A stretch of DNA of 64,000 nt from Glaciecola sp. UBA983. Lineage in GTDB: Bacteria; Pseudomonadota; Gammaproteobacteria; Enterobacterales; Alteromonadaceae. The position numbers and the translations under genes were made by a program. The stretch is taken from the NCBI GenBank assembly GCA_002292215.1, contig DBBN01000126.1, positions 38,061 to 102,060 on the forward strand. Direction: 5' to 3'. The notes under the pieces are model-generated. The model was given only the letters and a program-made list of their open reading frames with translations. It searched no databases and was not told the DNA's origin. Below, piece by piece: positions 9,147-17,846 of this stretch (position 1 is the first letter of the stretch; the number at the start of each line of letters is the position of its first letter).

Positions 9147-9758
9147 ATGATTTCACGTTTTATAATTGCTATTTTGGTTTCTGCATTCATTACATTAGGA
9201 TTATTTTTTGTGATGCAGTCATTAATCAAAAGTGGTGGCAGTGCATTAACCGAACCGCCCAGAGGCAGTGTGATGGATTTTGTTCGTGTCAAAAAAGAAG
9301 AGTCGGTTGAGAAAAAAGATCGTAAGCCGAAAAAGCCGCCCCAACCAGAAGCGCCCCCTCCAGAAATGACGTCTCCGCAAATGGACTCGCCGTCACCTGA
9401 TGCCGATGCAACAGGTATGGATTTTTCCGCGGATGTGGCTACTGATATATCGTTAGATGGTGGACTATCACTAGACTCTGGTGATGGTGAGTACTTACCT
9501 ATTGTAAAGGTGGCACCGGTCTATCCACGTCGAGCATTACAGCGCGGTATCGAAGGGTTTGTCATCGTTGAGTTTACCGTCAGTAAACTAGGCGCTGTAA
9601 CCAACCCAGTGGTAATTGAAGCGCAACCTGCTGATATTTTTGATCAAGCGGCGTTAGATGCGGCTAAGAAATTTAAATATAAACCACGTGTTATTAACGG
9701 TGAGCCCACTGCGGTTGCCGGTGTGCAAAACCGTATTACCTTCAAGATCGATGGTTAA
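9147..9758 (+). CDS. tonB: TonB energy-transducing protein (TonB2 type)
   Basis: A 203-residue protein; I choose the ATG at 9147, four bases after exbD, because it places an N-terminal membrane anchor (about 4-24, FIIAILVSAFITLGLFFVMQ) at the start. A Lys/Pro-rich region follows (KKDRKPKKPPQPEAPPP, about 55-72), shorter than in E. coli TonB, which is usual for TonB2 proteins. The C-terminal domain has the family motif VYPRRALQRGIEGFVIVEFTV and ends in a FKYKPRVINGEP...RITFKI segment. It carries energy from the ExbB/ExbD stator to outer-membrane receptors, most likely the one encoded at 3145-5823. Confidence 0.9.
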   Translation: MISRFIIAILVSAFITLGLFFVMQSLIKSGGSALTEPPRGSVMDFVRVKKEESVEKKDRKPKKPPQPEAPPPEMTSPQMDSPSPDADATGMDFSADVATDISLDGGLSLDSGDGEYLPIVKVAPVYPRRALQRGIEGFVIVEFTVSKLGAVTNPVVIEAQPADIFDQAALDAAKKFKYKPRVINGEPTAVAGVQNRITFKIDG

Positions 9759-9779
9759 AGGCATTTTTAAGGAAACCTA

Positions 9780-11123
9780 ATGAAACAGTCTATTACACAA
9801 TCCTTGTTAGCTTGTTGTTCAGTCATGTTACTAGTTAGTAGTATCTCGTTAGGTTCGGGGATGATGTTTGCAGCGCAAGCACAAACACCCACTAAAGCGA
9901 GTGACAAAGCGACACGCAAAGTTCCAACTTTGCGCGGTAAAGTTTACGAGCAATTATCCCGAGCACAGAGTTTTGCCGATAACAATCAAACCACCGAAGC
10001 TTTTGCGGCATTAAAAGAAGTAGAAGACAAAATCTCGTCAATGAACAGCTATGAAATTGCTATGCTATATAATTTTTATGGGTTTATCTATTACAACCTT
10101 GAGCAAGCTGATAATGCCTTAGCCGCATTTAAAAAAGTTATTGAGCAAGAGGGGATCCCTGAGTCATTTGAGCAAAGTACCTTGTTTACGCTTGCCCAGT
10201 TGTCAATGATGCAAGGTCAATACAAGGATTCGATTGATTATTTAAATCGTTGGGAATCGCTTAACGTAGGAAAAGTCCCAGCCAAAAATTTATTCATCAA
10301 AGCCCAAGCTTATTATCAAGACAAACAATATGAAAAAGCGGGCGAGTTTGTGAGTCAAGCAGTTGCCAGTAAGGAAGCGGATGGCATGATCCCGGATGAA
10401 GGCTGGTTGATCTTGCAACGAGCTATTTTTTATGAGCTCAAGCAAGTTGAAAAAGTGAAAGATGTCCTAATCAAAATGGTCAAATTATTTAATGAGCCTA
10501 AGTACTGGATCCAACTGGGTGGTATTTATGGTGAATTAGGCTTAGAAAATCATCAATTGGCGGTCATGGAAGCTGCTAGACAACAAGGTTACCTCACCAA
10601 AGCATCGGATATCTTTAACATGGTGCAGCTTTATTATTATCACAAAGCACCTTATAAATGTGCTGACATAATGCAGCAAGGCATGGCTGAAGGTGTGTTA
10701 GAGGAAAATATTCGTAACTTGAAATTTCTAGGTCAATGCTATCAATTAGCTAAAGAAAATAACAAGGCGGTGCCGGTGATGCGCGCAGCCGCAGCGTTAT
10801 CCAGTGATGGTGAATTGTATGCCACATTGGCGCAATTATTGTTGAATATTGAAGATTATGATAGTGCCATTGCTAACGCTGATTTAGCACTTGCTAAAGG
10901 TTCATTACGTAATGAAGGTACTGTGCATTTGGTCTTAGGTATGGCCTACTACAACAAACGTGAGTTTGTAAAAGCAATGAATCAATTAGCTGTTGCAGAA
11001 CAATTCACAGCGTCACGTAAAATGGCTGAACAATGGCAAAAATTTGTTGAGACAGAAAAACGTAGTTATGATCGTATTCAATCAGATTTAGCCAACGAAA
11101 AACTTGTAGCTAAGAGCGAGTAG
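9780..11123 (+). CDS. TPR protein of the TonB motor operon
   Basis: A 447-residue protein with a signal peptide (cleavage about 34, AQA-QT) and several tetratricopeptide repeats from about 60 to 420, for example YEIAMLYNFYGFIYYNLEQADNALAAFKKV split over residues 80-112 and later repeats. An AAGGA ribosome-binding site sits 7 bases before the ATG. TPR proteins close these DUF3450-ExbB-TonB operons in marine gammaproteobacteria and are thought to help in TonB-dependent uptake, by analogy with TtpC-like accessory systems. It is probably periplasmic. Function of this member is not known. Confidence 0.82.
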   Translation: MKQSITQSLLACCSVMLLVSSISLGSGMMFAAQAQTPTKASDKATRKVPTLRGKVYEQLSRAQSFADNNQTTEAFAALKEVEDKISSMNSYEIAMLYNFYGFIYYNLEQADNALAAFKKVIEQEGIPESFEQSTLFTLAQLSMMQGQYKDSIDYLNRWESLNVGKVPAKNLFIKAQAYYQDKQYEKAGEFVSQAVASKEADGMIPDEGWLILQRAIFYELKQVEKVKDVLIKMVKLFNEPKYWIQLGGIYGELGLENHQLAVMEAARQQGYLTKASDIFNMVQLYYYHKAPYKCADIMQQGMAEGVLEENIRNLKFLGQCYQLAKENNKAVPVMRAAAALSSDGELYATLAQLLLNIEDYDSAIANADLALAKGSLRNEGTVHLVLGMAYYNKREFVKAMNQLAVAEQFTASRKMAEQWQKFVETEKRSYDRIQSDLANEKLVAKSE

Positions 11124-11196
11124 TTCGGGTCATCCAGTTGGGGTTCATTTTTTTGTGTTCTATGCTAATCTTTATTTTTTAAATAAGGATATGCTT

Positions 11197-13512
11197 ATGT
11201 CTGACAATAGCAAACCATATAAGAGCCAATGGCCTCTCCTATATCTAATGGACTCCGAGTTAATTAATAGTAAGTTACTCGGGGTGTTGTTAATATTAGC
11301 CATTTCAGGATGTAGCCCGGCAACTTCGACAGACATCAATCAGCATACCGATGCTCGTTCAGTATCTACCTCATCAACGAGTATTGCCAAACATAGTGAC
11401 CCTGATATGACCTATCCAACACATCTTGCCAAGCGTTTTCCTCGTCTACCTGATATCGCAGCTACTGCCCCTGTCGCTAGACGTATTGAGCATAGCGAAG
11501 TGCATCATGGTCTGACGTTAACTGACCCATATCATTGGCTCAAAGATCAAGGTTATCCTGAAGTTAATGATGAGCCGGTACTCGATTATCTCAATGCAGA
11601 AAATGATTATTATCAAACATTTTTAGCCTCACATAAACCGCTGGTGGAGACTCTTTTTGCTGAGTACAAAGGTCGTGTCGATCCGACTGATGTATCGGTA
11701 CCATTTACTAAACATGGGTATGAGTATCGCTATGAATACCTAGCTGAGGGTGACTATCGGACTTTAATCCGCAAAAACCTAGCTAATGGCGGCGAACAGG
11801 TTTATCTAGACCAACCCGCACTGGCAAAAGGACAGGATTATTTTGTGCTGGGTGATTATGATATTAGTCCTAACAATAATCATATGGCGTATTCTTTGGA
11901 TACCAAAGGTGATGAGCGGTATACGATTTATTTTAAAGATTTACGGACGGGTAAAATCAGTGATGTCAAATTTGACAACACCTCAGGTGATGTCTTGTTT
12001 GTTAATAATGGTCAAGGGATTGTTTATGGGCAGTTGCACGCTGACCGTTGGGCGACTAAATCAATTAATTATTATGATACGGTTACACAGCAAATTACCG
12101 TGTTACAAACTGAAGCGAACGATGAGTTTTCTTTGGGTTTCAGCAGCACTTCAGATGAGCAATTTTTATTAATCTATTCAGGCACCAATGATGTCACTGA
12201 AATCTCAGCTGTGAACCTAGAGGATGTAACTCGGCCAGTGTTTCCGCTTGTTTCTCGTGAACAAGGATTCAACGCCCAAATCGATCATGCTCACGGGCAA
12301 TTTTATATATTAACCAATGATACGCATGTTAATTCCCGTTTAGCGGCGGTGTCTTCTGCGCAGCCCGATTACGCCAAGTGGCAGACGTTGCTTGAAGGGA
12401 GTGACACGCAATATTTAAAGTCGCTACAAACGTTTAATTTTGGTGTTGTGTTGCACCTGAGTCGTAATGCATTAGAGGCGATAGCAGTTATGCCTTATGA
12501 TGAGCAACCGATGTATGATGTAGACTTTGCCGAGACCGTATACGATGTGTCTCTAGGTACCAATCCTGAGTTTGACACGGCGACGTTGCGAGTGAATTAC
12601 GAATCAATGATCACGCCTATGCAAGTGATTGATATTGATGTTGCAACACAAACCCAAACTATACGCAAACAACAAGCTATCCCATCTGGATATACGCCAA
12701 GTGATTATGTTACAGAACGGATTATGGCACCTGCCCGTGATGGTGCACAGATCCCCATATCGATTGTATATCATAAATCATTTAAGCCAGACGGCACTGC
12801 GCCTCTCTTACTTTATGCTTATGGTGCATATGGAGTCAGTATGTCACCGAATTTCTCAACGACTCGTTTGAGTCTGCTCGATCGAGGATTTGCTTTTGCG
12901 ATTGCCCACACACGCGGTGGCGATGAAATGGGGTATCAATGGTATCTCGATGGAAAAATGGAAAAACGCCAAAATGCGTTTAATGATTTCGTCGATGTGG
13001 CACAACATTTAGTGGATAAGCAATATACTCATGCCGGCAATATTTCGATCATGGGGGCCTCTGCGGGTGGAAAAATGATGGGCGCAGCGATCACAATGGC
13101 ACCAAATATGTGGCGTTCGGTGATTTTGGATGTGCCTTTTGTCGATGTGCTTAATACGATGCTTGATGCCAGTTTACCCTTAACACCACCCGAGTGGAGT
13201 GAGTGGGGTAATCCAATTTCCGATAAAACAGCGTTTGAAACGATTTTATCTTACTCACCATATGAGCAAATACAAGTTCGTGAATATCCGCCGATGATGG
13301 TGACCGGAGGGTTAAACGATCCACGCGTAACCTATTGGGAGCCAGCTAAATGGACGGCTAAAATGCGTCATCGTAAAACGGACAAAAACTTATTGGTGAT
13401 GCGCATGAATATGAGCGCAGGCCATTTTGCTAATTCTGGACGTTATGGTCGTTTACTCGACATTGCAGAAGAATATGCGTTTATTTTAACCGCACATGGC
13501 ATAAACCAATAA
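11197..13512 (+). CDS. Prolyl oligopeptidase family serine peptidase (S9A), lipoprotein
   Basis: With the ATG at 11197 (TAAGGA 7 bases upstream) the protein has 771 residues. After a longer than usual N-region a lipobox LAISGC lies near residue 39, so it is probably membrane-anchored outside the cytoplasm; an ATG at 11248 would give a more ordinary signal but lacks a ribosome-binding site. The mature part has the seven-bladed propeller and then the alpha/beta-hydrolase domain. The catalytic triad is visible: Ser622 in GASAGGKMMG, Asp708 in GGLNDPRV, His743 in AGHFANSGR. Such enzymes cut short peptides after proline (or basic residues in oligopeptidase B). The FAIAHTRGGDEMG...W segment matches S9A. 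It sits just after the TonB operon but has its own spacer. Confidence 0.88.
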   Translation: MSDNSKPYKSQWPLLYLMDSELINSKLLGVLLILAISGCSPATSTDINQHTDARSVSTSSTSIAKHSDPDMTYPTHLAKRFPRLPDIAATAPVARRIEHSEVHHGLTLTDPYHWLKDQGYPEVNDEPVLDYLNAENDYYQTFLASHKPLVETLFAEYKGRVDPTDVSVPFTKHGYEYRYEYLAEGDYRTLIRKNLANGGEQVYLDQPALAKGQDYFVLGDYDISPNNNHMAYSLDTKGDERYTIYFKDLRTGKISDVKFDNTSGDVLFVNNGQGIVYGQLHADRWATKSINYYDTVTQQITVLQTEANDEFSLGFSSTSDEQFLLIYSGTNDVTEISAVNLEDVTRPVFPLVSREQGFNAQIDHAHGQFYILTNDTHVNSRLAAVSSAQPDYAKWQTLLEGSDTQYLKSLQTFNFGVVLHLSRNALEAIAVMPYDEQPMYDVDFAETVYDVSLGTNPEFDTATLRVNYESMITPMQVIDIDVATQTQTIRKQQAIPSGYTPSDYVTERIMAPARDGAQIPISIVYHKSFKPDGTAPLLLYAYGAYGVSMSPNFSTTRLSLLDRGFAFAIAHTRGGDEMGYQWYLDGKMEKRQNAFNDFVDVAQHLVDKQYTHAGNISIMGASAGGKMMGAAITMAPNMWRSVILDVPFVDVLNTMLDASLPLTPPEWSEWGNPISDKTAFETILSYSPYEQIQVREYPPMMVTGGLNDPRVTYWEPAKWTAKMRHRKTDKNLLVMRMNMSAGHFANSGRYGRLLDIAEEYAFILTAHGINQ

Positions 13513-13601
13513 GATGGTCTATGAGCTAAAATAGCGACAAATTTACTATCTAGTAACCGACTCAACCTGCCGATACAGCATTATTGATATTCAAAAGCCG
13601 A

Positions 13602-13641
13602 TAAAAACTCGCATCAGCCGATTATTGAGACCGATGCGAGT
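13602..13641 (-). terminator. Terminator of the cpxP-like gene
   Basis: On the minus strand ACTCGCATC pairs with GATGCGAGT (perfect 9-bp stem, 17-base loop) and is followed by TTTTATC. It lies 60 bases beyond the stop of the minus-strand gene. Confidence 0.65.
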
Positions 13642-13700
13642 GGTTGTTATTGCTCAACCTGAGCGAAACAAAGAATTAAATAGACGAATGCTTAACGCTA

Positions 13701-14513
13701 TTACATGTTGTCTTCAATATCGGCTTTTTTGCCTTTTCTGTCTTTTTTGTCCATGTGCTGCTTCATTTTACGCAATTTCTTTTGTTGTTTAGCGTTGAAT
13801 ACTTGCTGAATATCGAATTTGGTTTTAGCACGTAATACACCAATTTCAATTGCTGTTGGTGCGAATTCGTCTTGCAATGTTTGCCACGCTTGAGTATCAA
13901 ACTCTGCCGCTTGAATGAGTGAACGCTCCGCCATCTTATGTGTCATCACAGTACTGTGATAGGTTTGCATGGCGGTGGTTGCATCATTATGGATTGTCGT
14001 TAACTGTGCTAATTGAGCTTCTGTTGCATCGACTTTATTGGCCATGCGTAACAATTGTTTAAGACGTTTTTGTTCGCGCTTGAGTGGATCGTGAACTGCA
14101 TGTCTTGCTGCTTGATTGGCGTTAAATTTTGCTTGTTGTTCCGCAGTTAATACCGCAAATACAGCCTGTCTGTTTTGTGCGTTAGCGAGCTGATGAGCTT
14201 GTCTATTGATAAGTTTACTTTCCACCAATCTACTCGCTGTAGCTGCATCCCACGTCCCTGTTTGTTTACTTTGACGCATTAACTCTAGTGCTTCATCACG
14301 TTCGCCTTTGAACAAAGAACGGCCTTCTTTGGCTTGCTCACGAATGGACTGTATGGCTTCTTTTTGGCTGTCCGACAAATTGAGCTCTTGCATTGCAGAG
14401 CGTTCATGGTCGCGCTGGTGATCGCGTTGTTGAGATTGTGCTAATACACTTTGCGTGCCTAAACAAAACAGCAATGTAGTCGCAACGGTAACTATTTTTT
14501 TCATATTTGACAT
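13701..14513 (-). CDS. CpxP/Spy-like periplasmic LTxxQ protein
   Basis: A 270-residue protein with a signal peptide (cleavage after VLA-QS, 25), then an almost wholly helical, charged, His/Gln/Lys-rich body. Two Spy/CpxP-type segments can be seen: LNLSDSQKEAIQSIREQAKE (about 44-63) with VLTAEQQAKFN (about 121-131), and a second copy including AQLAQLTTIHN and VFNAKQQKKLRKM near the C-terminus. This is longer than E. coli CpxP (166) or Spy (161), suggesting a tandem duplication of the domain. The tail is strongly basic (KKDRKGKK). AAAGGA lies 8 bases before the ATG. It is divergent from cpxRA with a Cpx box between, as cpxP is in enterobacteria, so it is likely an envelope-stress chaperone and CpxA repressor. 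Confidence 0.75.
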   Translation of the reverse strand: MSNMKKIVTVATTLLFCLGTQSVLAQSQQRDHQRDHERSAMQELNLSDSQKEAIQSIREQAKEGRSLFKGERDEALELMRQSKQTGTWDAATASRLVESKLINRQAHQLANAQNRQAVFAVLTAEQQAKFNANQAARHAVHDPLKREQKRLKQLLRMANKVDATEAQLAQLTTIHNDATTAMQTYHSTVMTHKMAERSLIQAAEFDTQAWQTLQDEFAPTAIEIGVLRAKTKFDIQQVFNAKQQKKLRKMKQHMDKKDRKGKKADIEDNM

Positions 14514-14591
14514 GGTAGTGTCCTTTAGGTGATTAACAATTTATGACACTTTAATCTTAGCAATAGGTTTGCAAAGAAACGCCAATGCAAT

Positions 14592-14607
14592 GTAAAGCTT
14601 GTGTAAA
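14592..14607. promoter_or_regulatory. Candidate CpxR-binding site
   Basis: GTAAA-N6-GTAAA, the CpxR box (tandem GTAAA, 4-8 base spacing), lies in the 188-base divergent region between the cpxP-like gene and cpxR. It could serve both promoters and provide autoregulation. Confidence 0.55.
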
Positions 14608-14701
14608 GATAGCTAAATTGATGTGCTCCACGACGAAAAAACAATATAATTCAGTTAATTATATAGCACAATGTGACTATGACTTTTGAGCAAGGTGTTT
14701 T

Positions 14702-15418
14702 ATGCATAAATTACTAATCATTGACGATGATGTCGCATTAACGGAAATGCTACAAGAATACTTAGCCCTGCACTCACTTGAAGTGACGGTGTGTAATCAC
14801 CCTATTACAGGAATAGAAACCCTGCGTGAACAAGCCTTTGATGTGTTGTTACTGGATGTCATGATGCCCGAAATTGATGGGTTTGAAACCTTACGCCGGA
14901 TCCGCCAGTTTTCAGGTATACCCGTTATTATGTTAACGGCCAAAGGCGATGATTTTGATCGTATTTTGGGATTAGAGTTAGGTGCCGATGATTATTTAAC
15001 TAAACCGTTTAATCATCGTGAATTGGTTGCGCGGATCAAAGCGCTAACACGACGTTGGGTCGATAAAAGTTTAGTAAATGACAGCTCAGAAGCATCGAAT
15101 TCCTCGGCACCATTAATGCTAAACGGGATTACCTTAGATGTGACTCAGCATAGCGTGTTGGTGGCGCAGCAGCCGATTGAGCTAACGGGCACAGAATTAC
15201 ATTTGCTCCATCAGTTGATGTTACAACCAGGTAAAGTTGTGACCAAAGAAGCCTTAAGCCAAGCAGTATTGGGACGTCGGTTAAGTGCTTTTGACCGCAG
15301 CCTAGATATGCATGTGAGCAATATACGCAAAAAACTTGCTCAGCACGATATTAATGATGTCATCAAGACAATGCGTGGTACCGGCTATATGTTCATCCTA
15401 AAGGATAACGTTGAATGA
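14702..15418 (+). CDS. cpxR: Envelope stress response regulator CpxR
   Basis: A 238-residue OmpR-family regulator. The receiver has the acidic pair IDDD (8-10), phosphoacceptor Asp52 in LLLDVMMPEIDG, the switch Thr in IMLTAKG and Lys in LTKPFNHREL. The C-terminal winged helix includes ELTGTELHLLHQL and the CpxR-specific LSQAVLGRRLSAFDRSLDMHVSNIRKKL, which matches E. coli CpxR closely. It binds GTAAA tandem sites and activates envelope folding/protease genes when phosphorylated by CpxA. It overlaps cpxA by 4 bases (ATGA). Confidence 0.93.
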   Translation: MHKLLIIDDDVALTEMLQEYLALHSLEVTVCNHPITGIETLREQAFDVLLLDVMMPEIDGFETLRRIRQFSGIPVIMLTAKGDDFDRILGLELGADDYLTKPFNHRELVARIKALTRRWVDKSLVNDSSEASNSSAPLMLNGITLDVTQHSVLVAQQPIELTGTELHLLHQLMLQPGKVVTKEALSQAVLGRRLSAFDRSLDMHVSNIRKKLAQHDINDVIKTMRGTGYMFILKDNVE

Positions 15419-16797
15419 ATTTACGTCAGTTAAACCCGAGCAATAGCTTGTTTGGTCGGATTTTTATTTGGTTTTGGTTGGCGACGCTAGTCATGCTTGG
15501 CAGTGGCGTTTTACTTGCACGGTTGTTAGTGTCGAATGTTTCTTTGGATGAAGTCGATGAGGTCAAGCTGCAACGCGCAATGGTATATACTGAGCGAATT
15601 GAACGCCGCCTCGAGCAAGGTAAAACTATTCAGCAAGCGGTTAATCGTCAGCAACTAGGACGCGCGCTTGTTGTGGCATATCCTCAAGGACAAAACCAGC
15701 CAATATTGAGTTTTCCGCAACCGTTGTTACGCGATTGGCATGCGTTTAAGTCTTTATTAGATGAACCAAAAGCGTGGGATATCCGTTTGCATAACAGCAA
15801 TTTTATTGGTCCGATTGTGATTTCGAGCAATGGACAATCTTACCAAGTTTTTATTGGTCGTTTACTCCCACGAGAGCAAGTTAAAGACGACTTTAATGTA
15901 GGTATTATCGTGCTTATCGTTGCTTTGATTTTAAGTGCTTTATTTTGTGCAGCCTTGGTGACGAGTTTGTCCAAACCAATTGGCTCATTACGCCAAGCGA
16001 CCAAAGAGATTGCCGCTGGCGATTTAGCTTCACGTATCACTGGATTGAGCCATCGTAAGGATGAAATTGGACAATTAGCCCAAGATTTTAATCAAATGGC
16101 GACTCGGGTTCAATCTTTAGTGGATAGTCAGCAACAATTACTGGCTAACGTGTCACATGAGCTTCGTTCACCATTAACACGTTTACAATTAGCGGTTGCG
16201 TTATTGGATGGGGCTGCTGATGAACAAACAAAAATACAAAACACACAACGTATAGATAAAGAAATAAAAGCGATCGATAGCTTGATAGGGCAGTTATTAA
16301 CACTCGCTAAAGTAGAGACTCAAGAAGTGTTAATAGTTGATGAGTATTCCTTAGTGACATTGCTGCATCCGCTATTGGAAGACGCGACATTTGAAGCCTC
16401 GACCATGGGCAAAACCCTCCATGTCAGTTTATTACCAGACGTTGTTATCGGAGCTCAGCACGAGTTGTTCAATAGTGCGGTGGATAATATCTTGCGAAAT
16501 GCGCTGCGTTTTGCAGATCACTCCGTGACAATTGACGTACAAATGGCATTACATAAAGAGCAACAAGGTGTCAATATTCGCATTTGTGATGACGGAGCAG
16601 GAGTCGATGAACAAGCGTTACGACAATTGTTTGAGCCCTTCTATCGCGCGCGCAATCAAGTTGCAACGTATAATGGCGCTGGCTTAGGGTTGGCAATAGC
16701 TGCCGCAGCGGTCAAACATCATGGTGGGCATATTCGTGCGGAGCAGGCGATACCTTCAGGCTTATGCATCATAATTTGGTTACCTACACTGCGTTAA
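15415..16797 (+). CDS. cpxA: Envelope stress sensor kinase CpxA
   Basis: A 460-residue inner-membrane sensor kinase. Transmembrane helices lie at about 16-38 and 162-184, flanking a periplasmic sensor domain of about 120 residues. HAMP follows (KPIGSLRQATKEIAAGDL, 187-204). The phosphoacceptor His248 is in LLANVSHELRSPLTRLQLA, nearly identical to E. coli CpxA. The catalytic domain has the N box NILRNALRFA, G1 DDGAGVD and G2 GAGLGLAIAAAAVKHHGG. It senses misfolded envelope proteins; its inhibitor would be the CpxP-like protein encoded divergently. Confidence 0.93.
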   Translation: MNLRQLNPSNSLFGRIFIWFWLATLVMLGSGVLLARLLVSNVSLDEVDEVKLQRAMVYTERIERRLEQGKTIQQAVNRQQLGRALVVAYPQGQNQPILSFPQPLLRDWHAFKSLLDEPKAWDIRLHNSNFIGPIVISSNGQSYQVFIGRLLPREQVKDDFNVGIIVLIVALILSALFCAALVTSLSKPIGSLRQATKEIAAGDLASRITGLSHRKDEIGQLAQDFNQMATRVQSLVDSQQQLLANVSHELRSPLTRLQLAVALLDGAADEQTKIQNTQRIDKEIKAIDSLIGQLLTLAKVETQEVLIVDEYSLVTLLHPLLEDATFEASTMGKTLHVSLLPDVVIGAQHELFNSAVDNILRNALRFADHSVTIDVQMALHKEQQGVNIRICDDGAGVDEQALRQLFEPFYRARNQVATYNGAGLGLAIAAAAVKHHGGHIRAEQAIPSGLCIIIWLPTLR

Positions 16798-16826
16798 ACT
16801 TCAATCAGTCAACTTACTCCCCAACT

Positions 16827-16853
16827 AAAACGACAATCTCAATTGTCGTTTTT
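16827..16853 (+). terminator. Rho-independent terminator after cpxA
   Basis: AAAACGACAAT pairs with ATTGTCGTTTT around a CTCA loop, followed by further T; 30 bases after the cpxA stop. Confidence 0.85.
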
Positions 16854-16873
16854 CGTATATATCTCTCTTATAC

Positions 16874-16916
16874 TTAATATTTAGTATATCTCTATTGTGA
16901 TTAATGTTTAGTATAT
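16874..16916. repeat. Direct repeat upstream of AraC-type regulator (candidate operator)
   Basis: TTAATATTTAGTATAT (16874-16889) and TTAATGTTTAGTATAT (16901-16916) differ at one base and start 27 bp apart. Each contains a partial palindrome (AGTAT with ATACT just upstream of the first copy). They lie 80-120 bases before the AraC-type gene. AraC-family proteins often bind two direct half-sites, so these may be autoregulatory sites; that is inference. Confidence 0.4.
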
Positions 16917-16995
16917 TGGATGAGCACTGGTTTTGATTCAAAAAATAGTTATTGGATACAATTAAGGTGCCCGTGCATATTATAGAATGCTATAA

Positions 16996-17844
16996 ATGAG
17001 TTGGATTAGACACAATATGAATTCACAGATTACCGTTTTAATATATGATGAGAACTACATACCGTGGCTAGATGAACCTAACATATCAAAAAGCTTTAAG
17101 TTGCATCATTGTATGGACCCATTAAAAGTATTTGATTTGGTTATAAATAAGCAAGTTGATGTTCTATTGGTCAGTGATAAAATTAAGTCGATAAGTTGTG
17201 TGGAGTTTATCGATAAATTACAATCATTTGATATATTCAAAGATATTCTGGTTGCCATTTGCAGTGATATTACGGATAAAAATTATCGAATGATGCTTCT
17301 CGATAAAGGAGTACTAGATGTATTTGAAACCCCTTTAAATGTTGAGCACGTCGCCTTTAGAGTCAGCATAATGATGAAGCTGGCAAAACTTCATAAAAAT
17401 CTATTATCGCTCGCTAAAAAAGACTCTAATCTACAAGAAAATGTAAATTTGTATGGGATACAACAACCCCTTCCAGATAAAAAATTATTTCCGTCATTTG
17501 ATTATATGTTAGTAAAATCGGCTGTAGAGTTAATTAAATCGGATTATACCGAACAAGATGCGCTCGATATACTTGCTGGCAAACTTCACACGAACGAACG
17601 AACACTAACCAATGCCTTTTTTGCGATTTATCAATGTTCCATACCAGCTTGGATAAGAGAGGAAAAACTGCTTGTTGCTAAAAAACTGATCTTAAATGGG
17701 TGTGGTAATATAACTCAAATTGCGCATGAATTAGGATATGCTGATATCGCTCATCTTTCTCGTTCATTTAAAAATCGCTTTGGCTGCTCACCTAAGAAAA
17801 TGTATCGCAAAGATTATTTTTTTAACGCGAATGAAAAGACATAG
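16996..17844 (+). CDS. AraC-family regulator with degenerate receiver domain
   Basis: A 282-residue protein (275 if translation starts at the ATG at 17017, which gives MNSQITVLIYDEN; neither start has a good ribosome-binding site). Residues about 10-125 look like a response-regulator receiver: the acidic pair DE (18-19) is kept, but the phosphoacceptor position after DVLLV is Ser60 with Asp61 displaced, and the conserved Lys is replaced by Thr in ETPLNVEH. Residues about 175-275 form an AraC/XylS double helix-turn-helix, with ILAGKLHTNERTLTNAF as the first motif and ITQIAHELGYADIAHLSRSFKNRFGCSPKKMYR as the second, split typical signature. It probably regulates transcription without normal phosphorylation. 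A gene of unknown function follows after two bases. Confidence 0.78.
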   Translation: MSWIRHNMNSQITVLIYDENYIPWLDEPNISKSFKLHHCMDPLKVFDLVINKQVDVLLVSDKIKSISCVEFIDKLQSFDIFKDILVAICSDITDKNYRMMLLDKGVLDVFETPLNVEHVAFRVSIMMKLAKLHKNLLSLAKKDSNLQENVNLYGIQQPLPDKKLFPSFDYMLVKSAVELIKSDYTEQDALDILAGKLHTNERTLTNAFFAIYQCSIPAWIREEKLLVAKKLILNGCGNITQIAHELGYADIAHLSRSFKNRFGCSPKKMYRKDYFFNANEKT

Positions 17845-17846
17845 TT

